The notes below the pieces were generated by a model, which was not told the origin of the DNA, did not search any database, and saw nothing but the letters and a program-made list of their open reading frames with translations. DNA of 64,000 nt from Corallococcus macrosporus DSM 14697 (GTDB lineage: Bacteria; Myxococcota; Myxococcia; Myxococcales; Myxococcaceae): contig NZ_CP022203.1 in the NCBI RefSeq assembly GCF_002305895.1, forward strand, positions 8,652,001-8,716,000, in the 5' to 3' direction. The position numbers and the translations under genes are program-made. This document shows, piece after piece, positions 15,937 to 25,723 of this stretch (the stretch's first letter is position 1; every line of letters begins with the position of its first letter).

Positions 15937-18905
15937 CGTGACACCGCCTTCTTCGCGCGTGTCCGGCCTTGCTGACGCGGGGCACGCGCGCGCACGACGT
16001 CCCCGTCCTCCTCGCCTTCATCCGCGACGGCGCCCTCGGACAGCGAGAACAGCTCGCGCAGCGCGGCGGTGTCCAACTCCGTCACCCAGTGCTCGCCCGT
16101 GCCCACGACGCTGTCGGCGAGCTGGCGCTTCTGTTCGAGCAGGCGGTCCACCTTCTCCTCGACGGTGCCCGCGCACACCAGCTTGTGGACCTGCACCGCG
16201 CGCGTCTGGCCAATGCGGTACGCGCGGTCCGTGGCCTGGTCCTCGACGGCGGGGTTCCACCAACGGTCGTAATGGAACACGTGGCTCGCGGCCGTCAGGT
16301 TGAGCCCCGTGCCCCCCGCCTTGACGGACAGCACGAAGACGCGCGGGCCGTGGGGCCCCTCCTGGAAGCGCCGCACCATCTCATCGCGCGCCTTGCGGGA
16401 CGTGCCGCCGTGCAGGAAGAGCACCTCGTGCCCCAGGCGCTCGGACAGGTGCGTCACCAGCTTGTCTCCCATCTCCCGGAACTGCGTGAAGACGAGCGCC
16501 TTGTCTCCAGCGGACAGGGCCTCCTCCAGCATCTCCACCACGCGCGCCAGCTTCCCCGAGCGCCGCGGCAATGGGCCTGACTCCCCCAGGTACTGCGCCG
16601 GGTGGTTGGCGATCTGCTTCGTGTACAGCAGCAGCGCGAGCACGCGGCCCCGGCGCTCCATACCGTCGGCCTCCTCGATGCGCCGCAGCTCCTCGTCCAC
16701 CACCGCCTTGTAGAGCGAGGCTTGCTCACGCGTGAGCGTGCAGACGACCTTCATCTCGTTCTTGGCGGGCAGGTCCGAGATGATGGCCGGGTCGCTCTTG
16801 AGGCGGCGCAGGACGAAGGGGCCGACGAGGCGGCGCAGCCGGGCCGCGGCCTCCGGGTTGCCGTGGCGCTCGATGGGCAGCGCCAGCTCGCGCCGGAACG
16901 TCTCCAGCGGCCCCAGCAGGCCGGGGTTGGCGAACTCGAGGATGGACCACAGCTCCGCCAGCCGGTTCTCCACCGGCGTGCCGGTGAGCGCGAAGCGCTG
17001 GGTGGCGCGCAGCGCCCGGGCCGCGCGGGCGGTGGCGGACGCCGCGTTCTTGATGTTCTGCGCCTCGTCGAGCACCACCGCGCCCCAGTCCACGCCCGCG
17101 AGCAGCGCGGCGTCCCGGCGCAGCAGGCCGTAGGTGGTGAGCACCACGGCCCCGGGCGCGAGGGGGAACGCGCCCGCCGCGCGGGCCCGCTCGGCGCCAT
17201 AGTGCGGCGTCAGGCGCAGGGCGGGGGCGAAGCGGGCCAGCTCGCGCTCCCAGTTGCCCACCACGGAGGTGGGGGCTACCAGCAGCGTGGGGCGCGCCTC
17301 GTCAGGCGCCTGTTCGAGCCGCCGCAGCAGGAAGGCCAGCACCTGCACCGTCTTGCCCAGGCCCATGTCGTCCGCCAGGCAGGCGCCGAGCCCTAACGAA
17401 GCCAGCGTGTCCAGCCAGTGCAGGCCGCGCGCCTGGTAGGGCCGCAGCGTGGCGCGCAGCGCGCGAGGCGCGTCCTGGGCCGTGGCCCCGCCCGCGCGGA
17501 GCTGGCGCAGGCGCGCCTCCAGCGCTCCGGTGGCGAGCACGGTGACGGGGAGCGCGCCGTGGCGTGTCTCGCCGAGCAGCGACACCCGCACCGCCTCGCT
17601 CAGCGCCATGCGGCCGGGGCCCTGGGCGAGGTGGCGCTGGATGGCGTCGAGCTCGTCGGGCGCCACCGCGACCCACTCGCCGCGGAAGCGCACCAGGGGC
17701 GCCTTGCGCCGGGCGAGCAGCGTCAGCTCCTGGGCAGTGAGGGGCTGGTCGCCCAGTACGGCGTCCCAGTCCACGCGCAGCAGCGCGTCGAGCCCCAGCC
17801 CGGCGGTGCCGCTGACGACCCCCGCGGCCTTGGTGCCCGCGCCCACGCGCATGCGCAGGCGCAGCCTGCGCCGCCCCGAGGAGGTGAGCTCGCCCGGGAC
17901 GATGACGCCGAAGCCCGCGTCGGAGAGCGCGCGGGCGCCCTCGGAGAGGAAGGTCCACGCGGTGTCAGGCTCCAGCAGCAGCGCCTGGGGACGTGGGCTC
18001 TCCAACACCAGGGCCAGCGGGGCGAAGAGCCGGGCCGCGCGGCCGAGCGCCTCCAGCAGGGACTCCTGCGGGTCCCGGAACGCGCGGCCGAGCTTCTCCA
18101 GGCTGCGCCCGCGCGTCTTCCAGACGTCGGCGGCCGGGACGAGCAGGCTCGGGTCGTCCGGGGACTGGAGGTGGAAGCTCAACACGAAGGGCTCGCCGTC
18201 CGCCCTTGGAGGCTCCAGCCGGAAGCACGCGCGCAGCTTGTCTCGAGCGCCGAGCGCGGGCTCGCTCCAGCGCGTCAGCTCGTCGACGACGGAGCGCTCC
18301 GCGAAGCCCTCGGGGGCGAAGTCGCGGTGCGCGCCGGTGAGGGCCTCTCGCCAGCGCTCGTCCCACGAGGATGCGCGCCGGGATGGGAGCGCGGGCGCGC
18401 CGCGCGCGGCACGGACGAAGGCGTCGGTGGTGGCGTCGAGGAAGGCGCGCAGCAAGGCGTCCGGCGCCCAGATGGCGCGCCCCTTGCCCACGGGGACTGC
18501 GTGCGCACCGGGCGGCATGCTCCGGGCGAGCGCTGCCACGCGGCCGGCATCCTCGGGGGCGGAGAGCGCCGCCGCCCAGCGCGCCTCGATGCGCTCGCCC
18601 CGCCTCAACAGGGTGGGCACCACGCGCTCACGCGCGATGAGCTCCAGCGCCAGCTTGCTGGCCAGCGTCCACAGGGCGATGGAGCCGGGGAAGGACTCGG
18701 CCTCGGAGGCCCCCACCACCGCGAGCCGCTCCACGGTGGCGACCAGGGGTAGGTTGTGCCCCTTGCACTCACGAAGCCCCTCGGGCGTCACGAGCAGCGC
18801 GGAGGCGCGCTCACCCGGGTCCGTCAGGCCGTCGAGCGAGCCTGGCAAGGGCTCGGGGCCCCAGAGGAACAGCGTCTCGGCGTCAGGGAGGAACACGAGA
18901 GGCAT
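15933..18905 (-). CDS. SNF2/RapA-type DEAD-box helicase-like ATPase
   Basis: 990-residue SNF2-family ATPase. The N-terminal half (to about 480) is a family-specific region with no motif I can name; it is followed by the two RecA-like domains. Visible motifs are [12 protein letters not shown] (Walker A, near 518), [11 protein letters not shown] (DEAQ box), [28 protein letters not shown] and the motif [17 protein letters not shown]2 proteins move along double-stranded DNA and displace bound proteins. It is the upstream member of a coupled pair with a SWIM protein. The basic tail [19 protein letters not shown] may bind nucleic acid. The start at 18905 ([12 protein letters not shown]) fits the family and is the only one upstream of conserved sequence. 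Confidence 0.92.
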   Translation of the reverse strand: MPLVFLPDAETLFLWGPEPLPGSLDGLTDPGERASALLVTPEGLRECKGHNLPLVATVERLAVVGASEAESFPGSIALWTLASKLALELIARERVVPTLLRRGERIEARWAAALSAPEDAGRVAALARSMPPGAHAVPVGKGRAIWAPDALLRAFLDATTDAFVRAARGAPALPSRRASSWDERWREALTGAHRDFAPEGFAERSVVDELTRWSEPALGARDKLRACFRLEPPRADGEPFVLSFHLQSPDDPSLLVPAADVWKTRGRSLEKLGRAFRDPQESLLEALGRAARLFAPLALVLESPRPQALLLEPDTAWTFLSEGARALSDAGFGVIVPGELTSSGRRRLRLRMRVGAGTKAAGVVSGTAGLGLDALLRVDWDAVLGDQPLTAQELTLLARRKAPLVRFRGEWVAVAPDELDAIQRHLAQGPGRMALSEAVRVSLLGETRHGALPVTVLATGALEARLRQLRAGGATAQDAPRALRATLRPYQARGLHWLDTLASLGLGACLADDMGLGKTVQVLAFLLRRLEQAPDEARPTLLVAPTSVVGNWERELARFAPALRLTPHYGAERARAAGAFPLAPGAVVLTTYGLLRRDAALLAGVDWGAVVLDEAQNIKNAASATARAARALRATQRFALTGTPVENRLAELWSILEFANPGLLGPLETFRRELALPIERHGNPEAAARLRRLVGPFVLRRLKSDPAIISDLPAKNEMKVVCTLTREQASLYKAVVDEELRRIEEADGMERRGRVLALLLYTKQIANHPAQYLGESGPLPRRSGKLARVVEMLEEALSAGDKALVFTQFREMGDKLVTHLSERLGHEVLFLHGGTSRKARDEMVRRFQEGPHGPRVFVLSVKAGGTGLNLTAASHVFHYDRWWNPAVEDQATDRAYRIGQTRAVQVHKLVCAGTVEEKVDRLLEQKRQLADSVVGTGEHWVTELDTAALRELFSLSEGAVADEGEEDGDVVRARAPRQQGRTRAKKAVSR

Positions 18906-19079
18906 TGCTGGGAATGTAGCGCTTGGTTCTGGCGGACGATGGGCGAAAGCAGGGCTGCGTTCGTCCTTGCACGCCCTTGCAGGTCCTCATGCCGTGGGCC
19001 TGCCGAGCAGGTGACACGCCCAGACCCGAGGGACCGCTGGGCGGTGAGCGGGCACACAGGGACTGGCCTCCGGGGCCTA

Positions 19080-20600
19080 TCATCCGCCGACGGCCGCCCA
19101 GTCCTGGAAGACGTGGACCGGGTCGCAGAGGGCGTGAAGGCCGGTGCGGCCCCTGTTGCCAATCTGGACGCCGTGAAAGCGGGTGCCCTGCTCGCGTGCC
19201 TGCGCCACCCGCCGTGGCAGGCCGTCCGGCACCGGCCACTCGCCGTCACTGACGAAGAGCACGTCCGCCCGCTTCCAGTCATTGGCATCCAGGCGCTGGA
19301 CCACCCTGGCCATGACCTCGGCCACGTCGCTGCCGCCCCCGAAGGATTGCCCCAGGAACGTCAGCAGCCGCCCGAGTCCTTCCGCGGTCAGCGACAGCTC
19401 GAACTCCCGCACCTGCCCCGGGCCGCTGTAGTCATAGAGGAAGCACCGGCGCTTCTCCGCGTGAGCCGTCCGGAGGGCCTCCAGAACCAGGGCCTTCCCC
19501 ACGCGCTCCGGCACTCCGTGCATCGAGCCAGACGTGTCGATGACCGCGATGATGGGTCCGCGTTTGGGGCGTGGACTGCGTCGCTCGACGGACTCCACGC
19601 TGTCACGCTCGACGAGCGTCCGCTCCACCTCGAGCCCTTCGACGCGATACGTGAGCAGCGCGCGCTCCGCCCGGCGCGCGTGCCACAGGTAGCGGAGCTT
19701 GGGGTGCCCGAGGTTGACCGCCTCCGCCGGCAGCATCCTCGCGAGTTCACCGCTCCGCTCGATGCCCCGGGTCTCCGCAGGGACGTGCCGCGTCCAGGCC
19801 TCGCGGCGCTCCTCCTCCAGCCGCCGCATCGGGACGAAGACGGTCTCCGCGATGGTCTCCTCGGCGTCGCTCACGTGCAACCGTCCCAGCGAGCGCACGA
19901 CCTCGGTGAGCTGCGGCAACTGCGCGACGAGCTCACGAAGCCGAACGAGGTCCATCCACCCCGTGTGCCGCAGCACGCCGAGGCTCAGGTCCCAGCCGCG
20001 CCCCATCAGCTCGCCAAGGTCACCGAACACGTCGGAGAGCTCCGCCCATGCGCGCGTCCGCTCGCCCCAGGCCGCGAGGAGCTCCGCGTCCTCCTTCGCG
20101 GGCCGCGCTGCGACCTCCCGTTCGGCTTGCTGGCGGAGGCGCGCGAGCGTGACCTCGTCGATGCGCGTGGCGGCGCGGGCACGCCGGTCTCGTTTCGCGG
20201 CCTGGGCTTCCTGGGCATCCAGGCGCTGGCGTTCGAGCTGCTCCAACTCGCGCAGCCGCGCCGCGAGCTCCGCGCGGACCACCGACGCCTGACGCGTGAA
20301 TGACGCGAGCACGTCGCGCAGGAAGGCGTCCACCAGCTCGGGCTGGCCCTTGCAGAAGCGAAGGAAGCCCAGGGCTTCGGCGGTGTACCGCGCGGACGCG
20401 GCGATTTCGGGCGGCGGCCACGTCCCCTCCGGAGGGAGGCGTCCGTCGAGCAAGGCGTCACGCCATGCGCGGATCCCCCGGACCCGCTCCGGGAGCGTCC
20501 CGACGGGGAACGTGATGACCTCCTGGAGGAGCTCCGCGGGACAGTCGTCGAGGAACGCGTAGCCGCGCTCCAGCGCCCCGGCGTCAAAGGCGTCGCTCAT
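19080..20600 (-). CDS. VWA-domain protein, ViaA-like
   Basis: 506-residue protein whose C-terminal 190 residues are a von Willebrand A domain with an intact metal site: DTSGSMHG for DxSxS, the later Thr region and a terminal SDGEW Asp. The long N-terminal part is helical and charged, as in ViaA, the partner of the AAA+ ATPase RavA. The gene start overlaps the stop of the RavA-like gene by 4 nt, so the two are co-translated. In E. coli RavA-ViaA interacts with lysine decarboxylase and respiratory complexes; whether that holds here is unknown. In wider bacteria MoxR-VWA pairs act as chaperone-like assembly or stress systems. Confidence 0.88.
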   Translation of the reverse strand: MSDAFDAGALERGYAFLDDCPAELLQEVITFPVGTLPERVRGIRAWRDALLDGRLPPEGTWPPPEIAASARYTAEALGFLRFCKGQPELVDAFLRDVLASFTRQASVVRAELAARLRELEQLERQRLDAQEAQAAKRDRRARAATRIDEVTLARLRQQAEREVAARPAKEDAELLAAWGERTRAWAELSDVFGDLGELMGRGWDLSLGVLRHTGWMDLVRLRELVAQLPQLTEVVRSLGRLHVSDAEETIAETVFVPMRRLEEERREAWTRHVPAETRGIERSGELARMLPAEAVNLGHPKLRYLWHARRAERALLTYRVEGLEVERTLVERDSVESVERRSPRPKRGPIIAVIDTSGSMHGVPERVGKALVLEALRTAHAEKRRCFLYDYSGPGQVREFELSLTAEGLGRLLTFLGQSFGGGSDVAEVMARVVQRLDANDWKRADVLFVSDGEWPVPDGLPRRVAQAREQGTRFHGVQIGNRGRTGLHALCDPVHVFQDWAAVGG

Positions 20601-22210
20601 CGAGGCGCTTCCTCGCGGGGCAGCATCTCGAAGCCCTGACGGAGCTTGTCGAGCCGGCCCAGCAGCGTCTCCACCTCACGCCGCGTGCCCCCCAGGCTCC
20701 GCGCCGCGGGCTCGGCGAAGTCGTCGGTCACCCAGAGGTGCGCGCGGATGTCCGCGTCCAGGCTGGCGATGTGGGCCAGCAGTTGCGCCTTGTAGGTCTC
20801 GACCTGGCTCCGCAGCGCGGTCAGCTCCTTGAGACAGGCGTCGAGATGCGCCGCCTTCTGGCGCGTTGGCTCCATGAGGGGCGGAAGGTCCATCTCTTCC
20901 ATGAGCCAGTTCGCCTTGTTCGCGAGGTAGGCGTCACGCTTGGACCAGTCCTCGAACTGCGTCCAATCCTGGGAAGCGTCTTGGAACCACAACGGGCCCA
21001 GCTCGGCGCGCGTGAATCCCTTCCCAGCCCTGGTGCGGTCTTGAATCCGCCCCTTGTCCCCGTAGGTGTAGGAGTGTGGGCTCTCCGTTTGGGCCTTGGG
21101 TGGCGCGAGGAACAGCGGGGACTTGCCACGCCGGGCCTGTCCCTGACCGCCCTTGGCGGTCGTGGGCTTTCCATCACTATCCTTGAACAAGAGGTTCCCC
21201 TCGGCGTCGTGCGCCTGGGAGCGGCTGTCCTGGTCCCGCTTGAGTTGCCCCTCCCAGGACACCACGATGCGCGTCAGCCGGGACGGGTCCATCGCCGCGC
21301 TCGCGCCGGCCCTGGCCGAGTACCAATCATTAACCTTCGCGCGCTGCTCGGGCTCGTTCCACAGGCAGTGCTGAAGCAGCCAGCAGTCCCAGATGGACAC
21401 ACGGTCCCGGCCGTTCGTGAGGGCCGCCGTCTGGAGGAGCTTCACGACCTTCCGCCAGCGGCGGTCCGACACCTGGATGCCCTCGGCCATGCACCAGTCG
21501 CGCAGGTCCGCGAGCAGCGCCACGACATCGTCCGGCACGTCCACCAACGCCGCCATTTCCCGCACCTCGGCCAGGTCCGCGTCGCTCAACCGGAGCTGCT
21601 GGGGAGGCTCCGCACCCACGTTCCCCCGGAGCCCGAGCAGCGCGGGGAAGCCATCCTTCGACACGGGCCCGACGTGGCACCGCAGCAGGAACCGGTCGAA
21701 CAGGGCGTCGAGCTCTTCCCCTTCGGGCAGTTCGTTGCTCGCGCCCACCGCGCAGACCAGCGGGGTGGGCTCGCGGCGCGCGCCGTTGTCGAACTCGCGC
21801 TCGTTCAGCAGCGTGAGGAGCGCGTTGAGGATGGCGCTGTTCGCCTTGAAGATTTCGTCGAGGAAGGCGATGGACGCCCGGGGCAGGTACGCCTCCGTGA
21901 GGCGCTCGTAGCGGTCCTCCTCCAGGCCCTTGATGGACAGGGGCCCGAAGAGCTCCTCCGGCACGGAGAACCGCGTCAGCAGACGCTCGAAGTAGGTGGC
22001 CGGGTGGAAGGCCTGGTGCAGGCGGCGCGCGACCAGGCTCTTCGCCGTCCCCGGCGGCCCGATGAGCAGCAGGTGCTCCCCCGCGAGCGCGGCGAGCAGC
22101 GCGAGCCGGACCGGCACGTCCCGCTCGACGAGCCCGGTCAGCAGCCCATCCCGGAGCGCCTTGAGGCGGGCGGCGAGGTCGGGCGGTGGCTTCTTCAAGG
22201 CTTCGGCCAT
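20597..22210 (-). CDS. MoxR-family AAA+ ATPase, RavA-like
   Basis: 537-residue AAA+ ATPase of the RavA branch of the MoxR family. Near the start is LLIGPPGTAKSLVARRL (Walker A, about 50-66), then LTRFSVPEELFGPLSIKGLEE, a very RavA-like stretch, Walker B with IAFLDEIFKANSAIL, and sensor 1 in VGASNELPEGE. The family-typical VSDRRWRKVVKLLQTAAL follows. The C-terminal 190 residues differ from E. coli RavA: a Lys/Gln-rich linker (about 345-385) and a helical end with two coiled-coil-like segments. It is cotranscribed with the VWA gene. An 11-bp inverted repeat lies just upstream of the ATG and may regulate the pair. Confidence 0.9.
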   Translation of the reverse strand: MAEALKKPPPDLAARLKALRDGLLTGLVERDVPVRLALLAALAGEHLLLIGPPGTAKSLVARRLHQAFHPATYFERLLTRFSVPEELFGPLSIKGLEEDRYERLTEAYLPRASIAFLDEIFKANSAILNALLTLLNEREFDNGARREPTPLVCAVGASNELPEGEELDALFDRFLLRCHVGPVSKDGFPALLGLRGNVGAEPPQQLRLSDADLAEVREMAALVDVPDDVVALLADLRDWCMAEGIQVSDRRWRKVVKLLQTAALTNGRDRVSIWDCWLLQHCLWNEPEQRAKVNDWYSARAGASAAMDPSRLTRIVVSWEGQLKRDQDSRSQAHDAEGNLLFKDSDGKPTTAKGGQGQARRGKSPLFLAPPKAQTESPHSYTYGDKGRIQDRTRAGKGFTRAELGPLWFQDASQDWTQFEDWSKRDAYLANKANWLMEEMDLPPLMEPTRQKAAHLDACLKELTALRSQVETYKAQLLAHIASLDADIRAHLWVTDDFAEPAARSLGGTRREVETLLGRLDKLRQGFEMLPREEAPR

Positions 22211-22217
22211 GGCGTCT

Positions 22218-22263
22218 CCTGTTCGTGAAGCAGCGTCTTCCCCGAGAGGACGTCACGAACAGG
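22218..22263. promoter_or_regulatory. 11-bp inverted repeat upstream of the ravA-like gene
   Basis: CCTGTTCGTGA at 22218-22228 and TCACGAACAGG at 22253-22263 are perfect inverted arms 24 nt apart, starting 8 bp upstream of the ravA-like ATG. They could be a pair of regulator half-sites or a 5' UTR hairpin that would include the ribosome site. Confidence 0.5.
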
Positions 22264-22626
22264 CCGAGGCCATCGGTGGGCTTGAAAGAAAACGTCAACG
22301 GACCGGGATGGGGTTATGCGCGGCTCGAGTCGGCGCGGCGCCGGGCGTGACAAGGCGTCAGGCACGCCGGTGGTCCGGCCTCGGCGGACGTCCTACAACA
22401 CCGCTCAATGAGCGCCGCGCGCCTTCCTCCGATTGAGGAACCCTCGACGTCGGGCTTTCCGCTCGCGCAAGACCACGAAGCGAGTGGTGAACCCAGCCAG
22501 AGTCCCGTCCACGTCCCGCGGCAAGGCTGCAAGCCGCCACCACATGCCTGACCTCAGCCCCTTGACCCTCCCGGATGCGTCCGGGACACTTGATGGCGCA
22601 GGCACCCTTCAGCTCGGAACCAGGCC
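22264..22626. other. Intergenic region with no supported gene
   Basis: About 360 bp between the divergent ravA-like and AHH genes. Several short open frames exist, including a 66-codon minus frame ending at 22405, but none has a family signature. It holds one strong hairpin near the AHH start. Confidence 0.5.
22569..22586. promoter_or_regulatory. Hairpin TCCCGGA-TGCG-TCCGGGA upstream of the AHH nuclease gene
   Basis: A perfect 7-bp inverted repeat with a 4-nt loop ends 40 bp before the AHH gene start. It may be an operator or an attenuator-like stem; there is no T-run. Confidence 0.4.
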
Positions 22627-23553
22627 ATGCCGAAGAAGAAGGACACGGGGCATTTCGGGGACGCGGAACTCAACGACCTCCACCTCATCGTGAAGAACAC
22701 GACCGAAGGTGGTGCCTGCCTCACCGGCCACACGGGCGACTTCTCCGGCTTCAAGAACAAGGTTTCGTGCAACTACCGATATCAAGCGTATGAGCAGGCG
22801 GATACGCACGGGGAAATCAAGGAGCGGCTGCACCGCTACAACGAGCACCCGCCGGAGCGGCGCATCGAGACCTCCGCCTACCGGGCGAACAAGGGCGGCA
22901 TGACGCCCGACCGTTACTGCGCTCACCTGGACATCCCGGAGCCGGGAGACTGAGACATTGGCGGGCCTCCGCGCGCCATCAAGCGCCGGACCTTCGCCAA
23001 GGGCAAGGTCCGCATTCCCGCCGGCTACAACTTCACGCAGGACACCTGGCCGTACTGGAACAATGCCCACCACTTGATTCCGAAGGGCACGCTGGACTCG
23101 GTCATTCAAGAACAAGAAGCCAGGATCAGCAACATGATCCAGAAGGCATTGCTAAAGGCCAAATACAACATCAACCACAAGAAGAACATGTTGTTGATTC
23201 CACAGGACCGTGAGGTCGCCGCGCTGCTCAACCTCCCACGCCACATCCAACTGAAGGATGACGATACGAAGTCGCTCCCGGCGTCATGCACGGACCACCC
23301 CGTGTACAACGTCATGGTGAGCAGGATGATCGAGGGGCTCAACAAGATCATCGAAAACTACAAGTCCATTTGCGAGAAATCCAAGGATAAGGATGAACAC
23401 GAGACTCCAGATGTAGAACTCGACAAATCTCGCCTGGAGGAACTGTCCGCACAACTCTTGGAAATAATCCTTGCATGGGGACGCGCCAGCAATACAGGCC
23501 CGTCTCTGGATAAGAAATCCACTCAGCTGATGAAGACGCTCACGCGCCCCTAG
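22627..23553 (+). pseudogene. AHH-type nuclease (polymorphic toxin), split by an in-frame TGA
   Basis: Two open segments in the same frame, 22627-22953 (108 residues) and 22954-23553 (about 200 residues), are separated only by a TGA at 22951-22953. Read through, they give one 308-residue protein. The second segment has the AHH nuclease signature NAHHLIPKGTL followed by NMLLIPQD and LPRH, the HNH-like toxin family often paired with immunity proteins in myxobacteria. There is no signal peptide. The codon before GACATTGGC could have been TGG or CGA. The second segment has no ATG before the AHH motif, so a truncated, restarted nuclease is unlikely. From about 23,090 the GC content drops and Lys and Ile codons rise, suggesting recent transfer. 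Probably inactive unless the TGA is a sequencing error. Confidence 0.75.
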
Positions 23554-23564
23554 TTCAGGAACAC

Positions 23565-24173
23565 ATGAATCACTACCTCATCCACCTCATGCCCAGGGAG
23601 AACCCTGACTACTGCTTCATCGACAAGTACCCCAAGGAACTTGGGTTGAAGTCATACAAGATCGCCCATGGCGAACGACTTGGACCGGACTACCCAGCCA
23701 ACGCGCGCGTCTACATGACCGACCGCTACAGTGGCATTCAGACACCCGACCTTGTCGAAAACGCCTGCGGAATGCTTATCGTCAGCAAGCGCGTCAAGGA
23801 GGTCTTGGAGCGCACCATCATGGCGACTGTAGAATACCTTCCGCTGACCATCTGCAACCACAAGAAGCGGGTTGCATCCTCGGACCACTTCATCGTGAAC
23901 CCGATTGGTACCGTGGACTGTCTCAACTTGAAGGCATCGGACATCGTGTACCATGAAGACAAGGTGGTCGCTGTCCGTGATTTCGTGCTCGATCCAGCCA
24001 AGCTTGAACACGCACCACCACTCTTCAGAGTCCAAGAAGACTCCTATGCCTACATCATGAGCGAGCAGATTCTGGAGGCACTGCGCACGCTTGAGCCTCG
24101 GCCAACCAATTTCTTGCTGGAACTGCTCAATCAGGTGCCTGCGTCACCAGCAAGCGCGCCACCCGCGACCTGA
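23565..24173 (+). CDS. Imm11-like (DUF1629) putative immunity protein
   Basis: 202-residue protein that starts 12 bp after the AHH nuclease frame. It resembles the Imm11/DUF1629 family often encoded downstream of toxins in myxobacteria: a strand-rich N-terminal half, the CGMLIVSKRVKEVLER segment near residues 67-83, then VEYLPLTICNHKK and a Cys-Leu-Asn motif in VDCLNLKASDIVY. The frame is intact and has the same low-GC, Lys-rich composition as the nuclease, so the two probably arrived together. If the nuclease is dead, this gene may persist by chance or to protect against relatives carrying an intact copy. Confidence 0.65.
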   Translation: MNHYLIHLMPRENPDYCFIDKYPKELGLKSYKIAHGERLGPDYPANARVYMTDRYSGIQTPDLVENACGMLIVSKRVKEVLERTIMATVEYLPLTICNHKKRVASSDHFIVNPIGTVDCLNLKASDIVYHEDKVVAVRDFVLDPAKLEHAPPLFRVQEDSYAYIMSEQILEALRTLEPRPTNFLLELLNQVPASPASAPPAT

Positions 24174-24461
24174 GCCCTTCCAACAAAGGCCTACGTCTCG
24201 CAAACTGTTCCGCCAGGGAGCCCCCTTAACGTCGGCTCCGAAATGCCCAATCGCGCCGCCGTCCCCCACGGATCTCCTTGCGCCAATGTCTCCGTCGCGA
24301 ACCCCACCGCGAGCCCCACTGCGCCTCGGAGTAGCGCACCGCGCTGCGCACCGGCCTTGGGAGCAGGCCAGCCACGAGCAGGGCTCGGTGAAGGCGTTCG
24401 AGCGCGGCGGCGGCAACGCGCTGTCCGACGGGCCTGGGGCAACGGCCTTCTCCGAAAGTGT
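24174..24461. other. Intergenic stretch with no supported gene
   Basis: 288 bp between convergent genes. A minus-strand frame near 24200-24260 reads GTAARLGISEPTLRG, reminiscent of the helix-turn-helix at the end of a Fis-type activator, but too short to call. Confidence 0.4.
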
Positions 24462-25571
24462 TCAGTCCGGCCTCCGGTGCTTCCAGCGATCAAAGAAGCC
24501 GCGCCTCCGCGCCTGCCGCTTGCGGAGGGCCTCGAAGCGGGTGTCGAACAGGGATGGTGCGCCAGCTCGCGAGGCCAGCGCCCAGAGCTCCTCGGCGAGC
24601 CCCATCGCTTCGTCGTACTCACTCGCGGCCACCAGGCGTTCGAGTCGTCTCCAGGCGCCCTCCTCGTCGCGAGCCAGCGTCGCCAACCGTCGCTGGAGCC
24701 GCTTCTCGGTGGCGGCCAGGGCCTTCCGCCTGTGCTCGGCCTCGGCCCGCTCGCGGCGCTCTCGCTGGGTCTTCGCGAGCGCCAGCAATTCATGGACGGT
24801 GCGCACTGGTGACGAGTGGGCGGGCGCCTGTGCCTCGCGAAAAGCGCGCAGCAACGTGGCGCCGAGCGGGCGCTCCGGCGCGTCCACCGCGAGCAGGAGC
24901 CAGCGCGTCTTCTGCTCGGGCGCCAGTTGGCGGACCCAGGCCCGAAGAGCGCGGCGGTCATCTTCACGCGGCTCACGGCCGTGCGCCGCAGCCGCGAGCA
25001 GGTCCTCGTCGAGCCTCAGCCAGCCCACCAGGGCCTGCTGCGCCCCGGTCAACGCGCCCAGTCCCTCGGGGACGAGGGGCTCCTTCGCGGAGGGCGCGAT
25101 GCAGCCCGACTGAACCGCGGCCAGCCACGCGAGATAGGCCCCGCGCAGGTCCCCGCGCTGGAGCTCGGTCCGGAGGGGAAGCAACGCCGCGAGCGAGCCG
25201 GGCGGCATCTCCTCGTCCAGGGGCTCCTCCTCCCCCGCGCGAAAGTCGAGCACCAGGTTGGCGCCCGCGACCGTGAGCGCCGATGGCCCTCGTGCAGGGA
25301 AGCACGCCTTGAGCGCCTTCACGTCGAGGCCCTCACGCGGCAGGCGCAGCATCAACCTGCGGTCACCCCAGTTCGCGGAGTACAGGTGCGCGTCGAAGTA
25401 GCGCAGGAGGAGCTGCGCGGGGTCCGCCTTCAGGTTCCCCCAGTGGTACTCGTTCCAGAACCGGGTCGGCGTAATCTCCGCCCGAGTGGAGACCGCGCGG
25501 AGCTGCGCCATCTGCCCCGCCGTCAAGGGCCGCTCCAACGCCACGAACTCGTAGACCTGATGCTCGCTCAT
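24462..25571 (-). CDS. Conserved hypothetical protein
   Basis: 369-residue cytoplasmic protein of a family I have seen in actinobacteria and myxobacteria without a known function. Its N-terminus is distinctive: YEFVALERPLTAGQMAQLR, then STRAEITPTRFWNEYHWGN and LLRYFDAHLYSANWGDRRL (residues 7-75). The middle is Leu- and Ala-rich helix. The last 100 residues form an Arg/Glu-rich coiled coil (KTQRERRERAEAEHRRKAL). The ATG at 25571 was chosen because the upstream frame extends into Cys-rich nonsense. In other genomes relatives are often near SWIM-domain genes; here the SWIM-SNF2 and RavA-like genes are 3-10 kb away on the same strand, with the AHH cassette between. Confidence 0.75.
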   Translation of the reverse strand: MSEHQVYEFVALERPLTAGQMAQLRAVSTRAEITPTRFWNEYHWGNLKADPAQLLLRYFDAHLYSANWGDRRLMLRLPREGLDVKALKACFPARGPSALTVAGANLVLDFRAGEEEPLDEEMPPGSLAALLPLRTELQRGDLRGAYLAWLAAVQSGCIAPSAKEPLVPEGLGALTGAQQALVGWLRLDEDLLAAAAHGREPREDDRRALRAWVRQLAPEQKTRWLLLAVDAPERPLGATLLRAFREAQAPAHSSPVRTVHELLALAKTQRERRERAEAEHRRKALAATEKRLQRRLATLARDEEGAWRRLERLVAASEYDEAMGLAEELWALASRAGAPSLFDTRFEALRKRQARRRGFFDRWKHRRPD

Positions 25572-25633
25572 GACGGGCTTGTACGAAGCAGGGCGCCCTC
25601 GTGAACAGTGGGCGGGTCCCCGAGGTTCCGAAG

Positions 25634-25670
25634 GTGAGCAATGCACTCCGGCATCACGGCGAGCGAGGCC
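25634..25670 (+). repeat. Isolated degenerate CRISPR repeat
   Basis: This 37-nt stretch aligns to the 36-nt array repeat and shares a 19-nt exact core, TCCGGCATCACGGCGAGCG. It lies 862 bp beyond the trailer end of the array, in the same orientation, with no second copy beside it. It is either a remnant of an older array end or a product of recombination with the array. Confidence 0.7.
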
Positions 25671-25723
25671 GCCGCACACATGGCAGGCGTCAAGATTGCG
25701 ATGGAGGCGGCAAATGGAAACGA

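Noticed and set aside
22405-22605. 66-codon minus-strand ORF between the ravA-like and AHH genes
   Set aside because: Arg-rich, no ribosome site, no known family; typical of noncoding high-GC DNA.
22951-22953. Selenocysteine recoding of the in-frame TGA
   Set aside because: No selenocysteine-insertion-type hairpin was seen just downstream, and AHH nucleases have no known selenocysteine.
24191-24300. Helix-turn-helix-like remnant GTAARLGISEPTLRG on the minus strand
   Set aside because: Too short and without an upstream activator domain; may be a chance frame.
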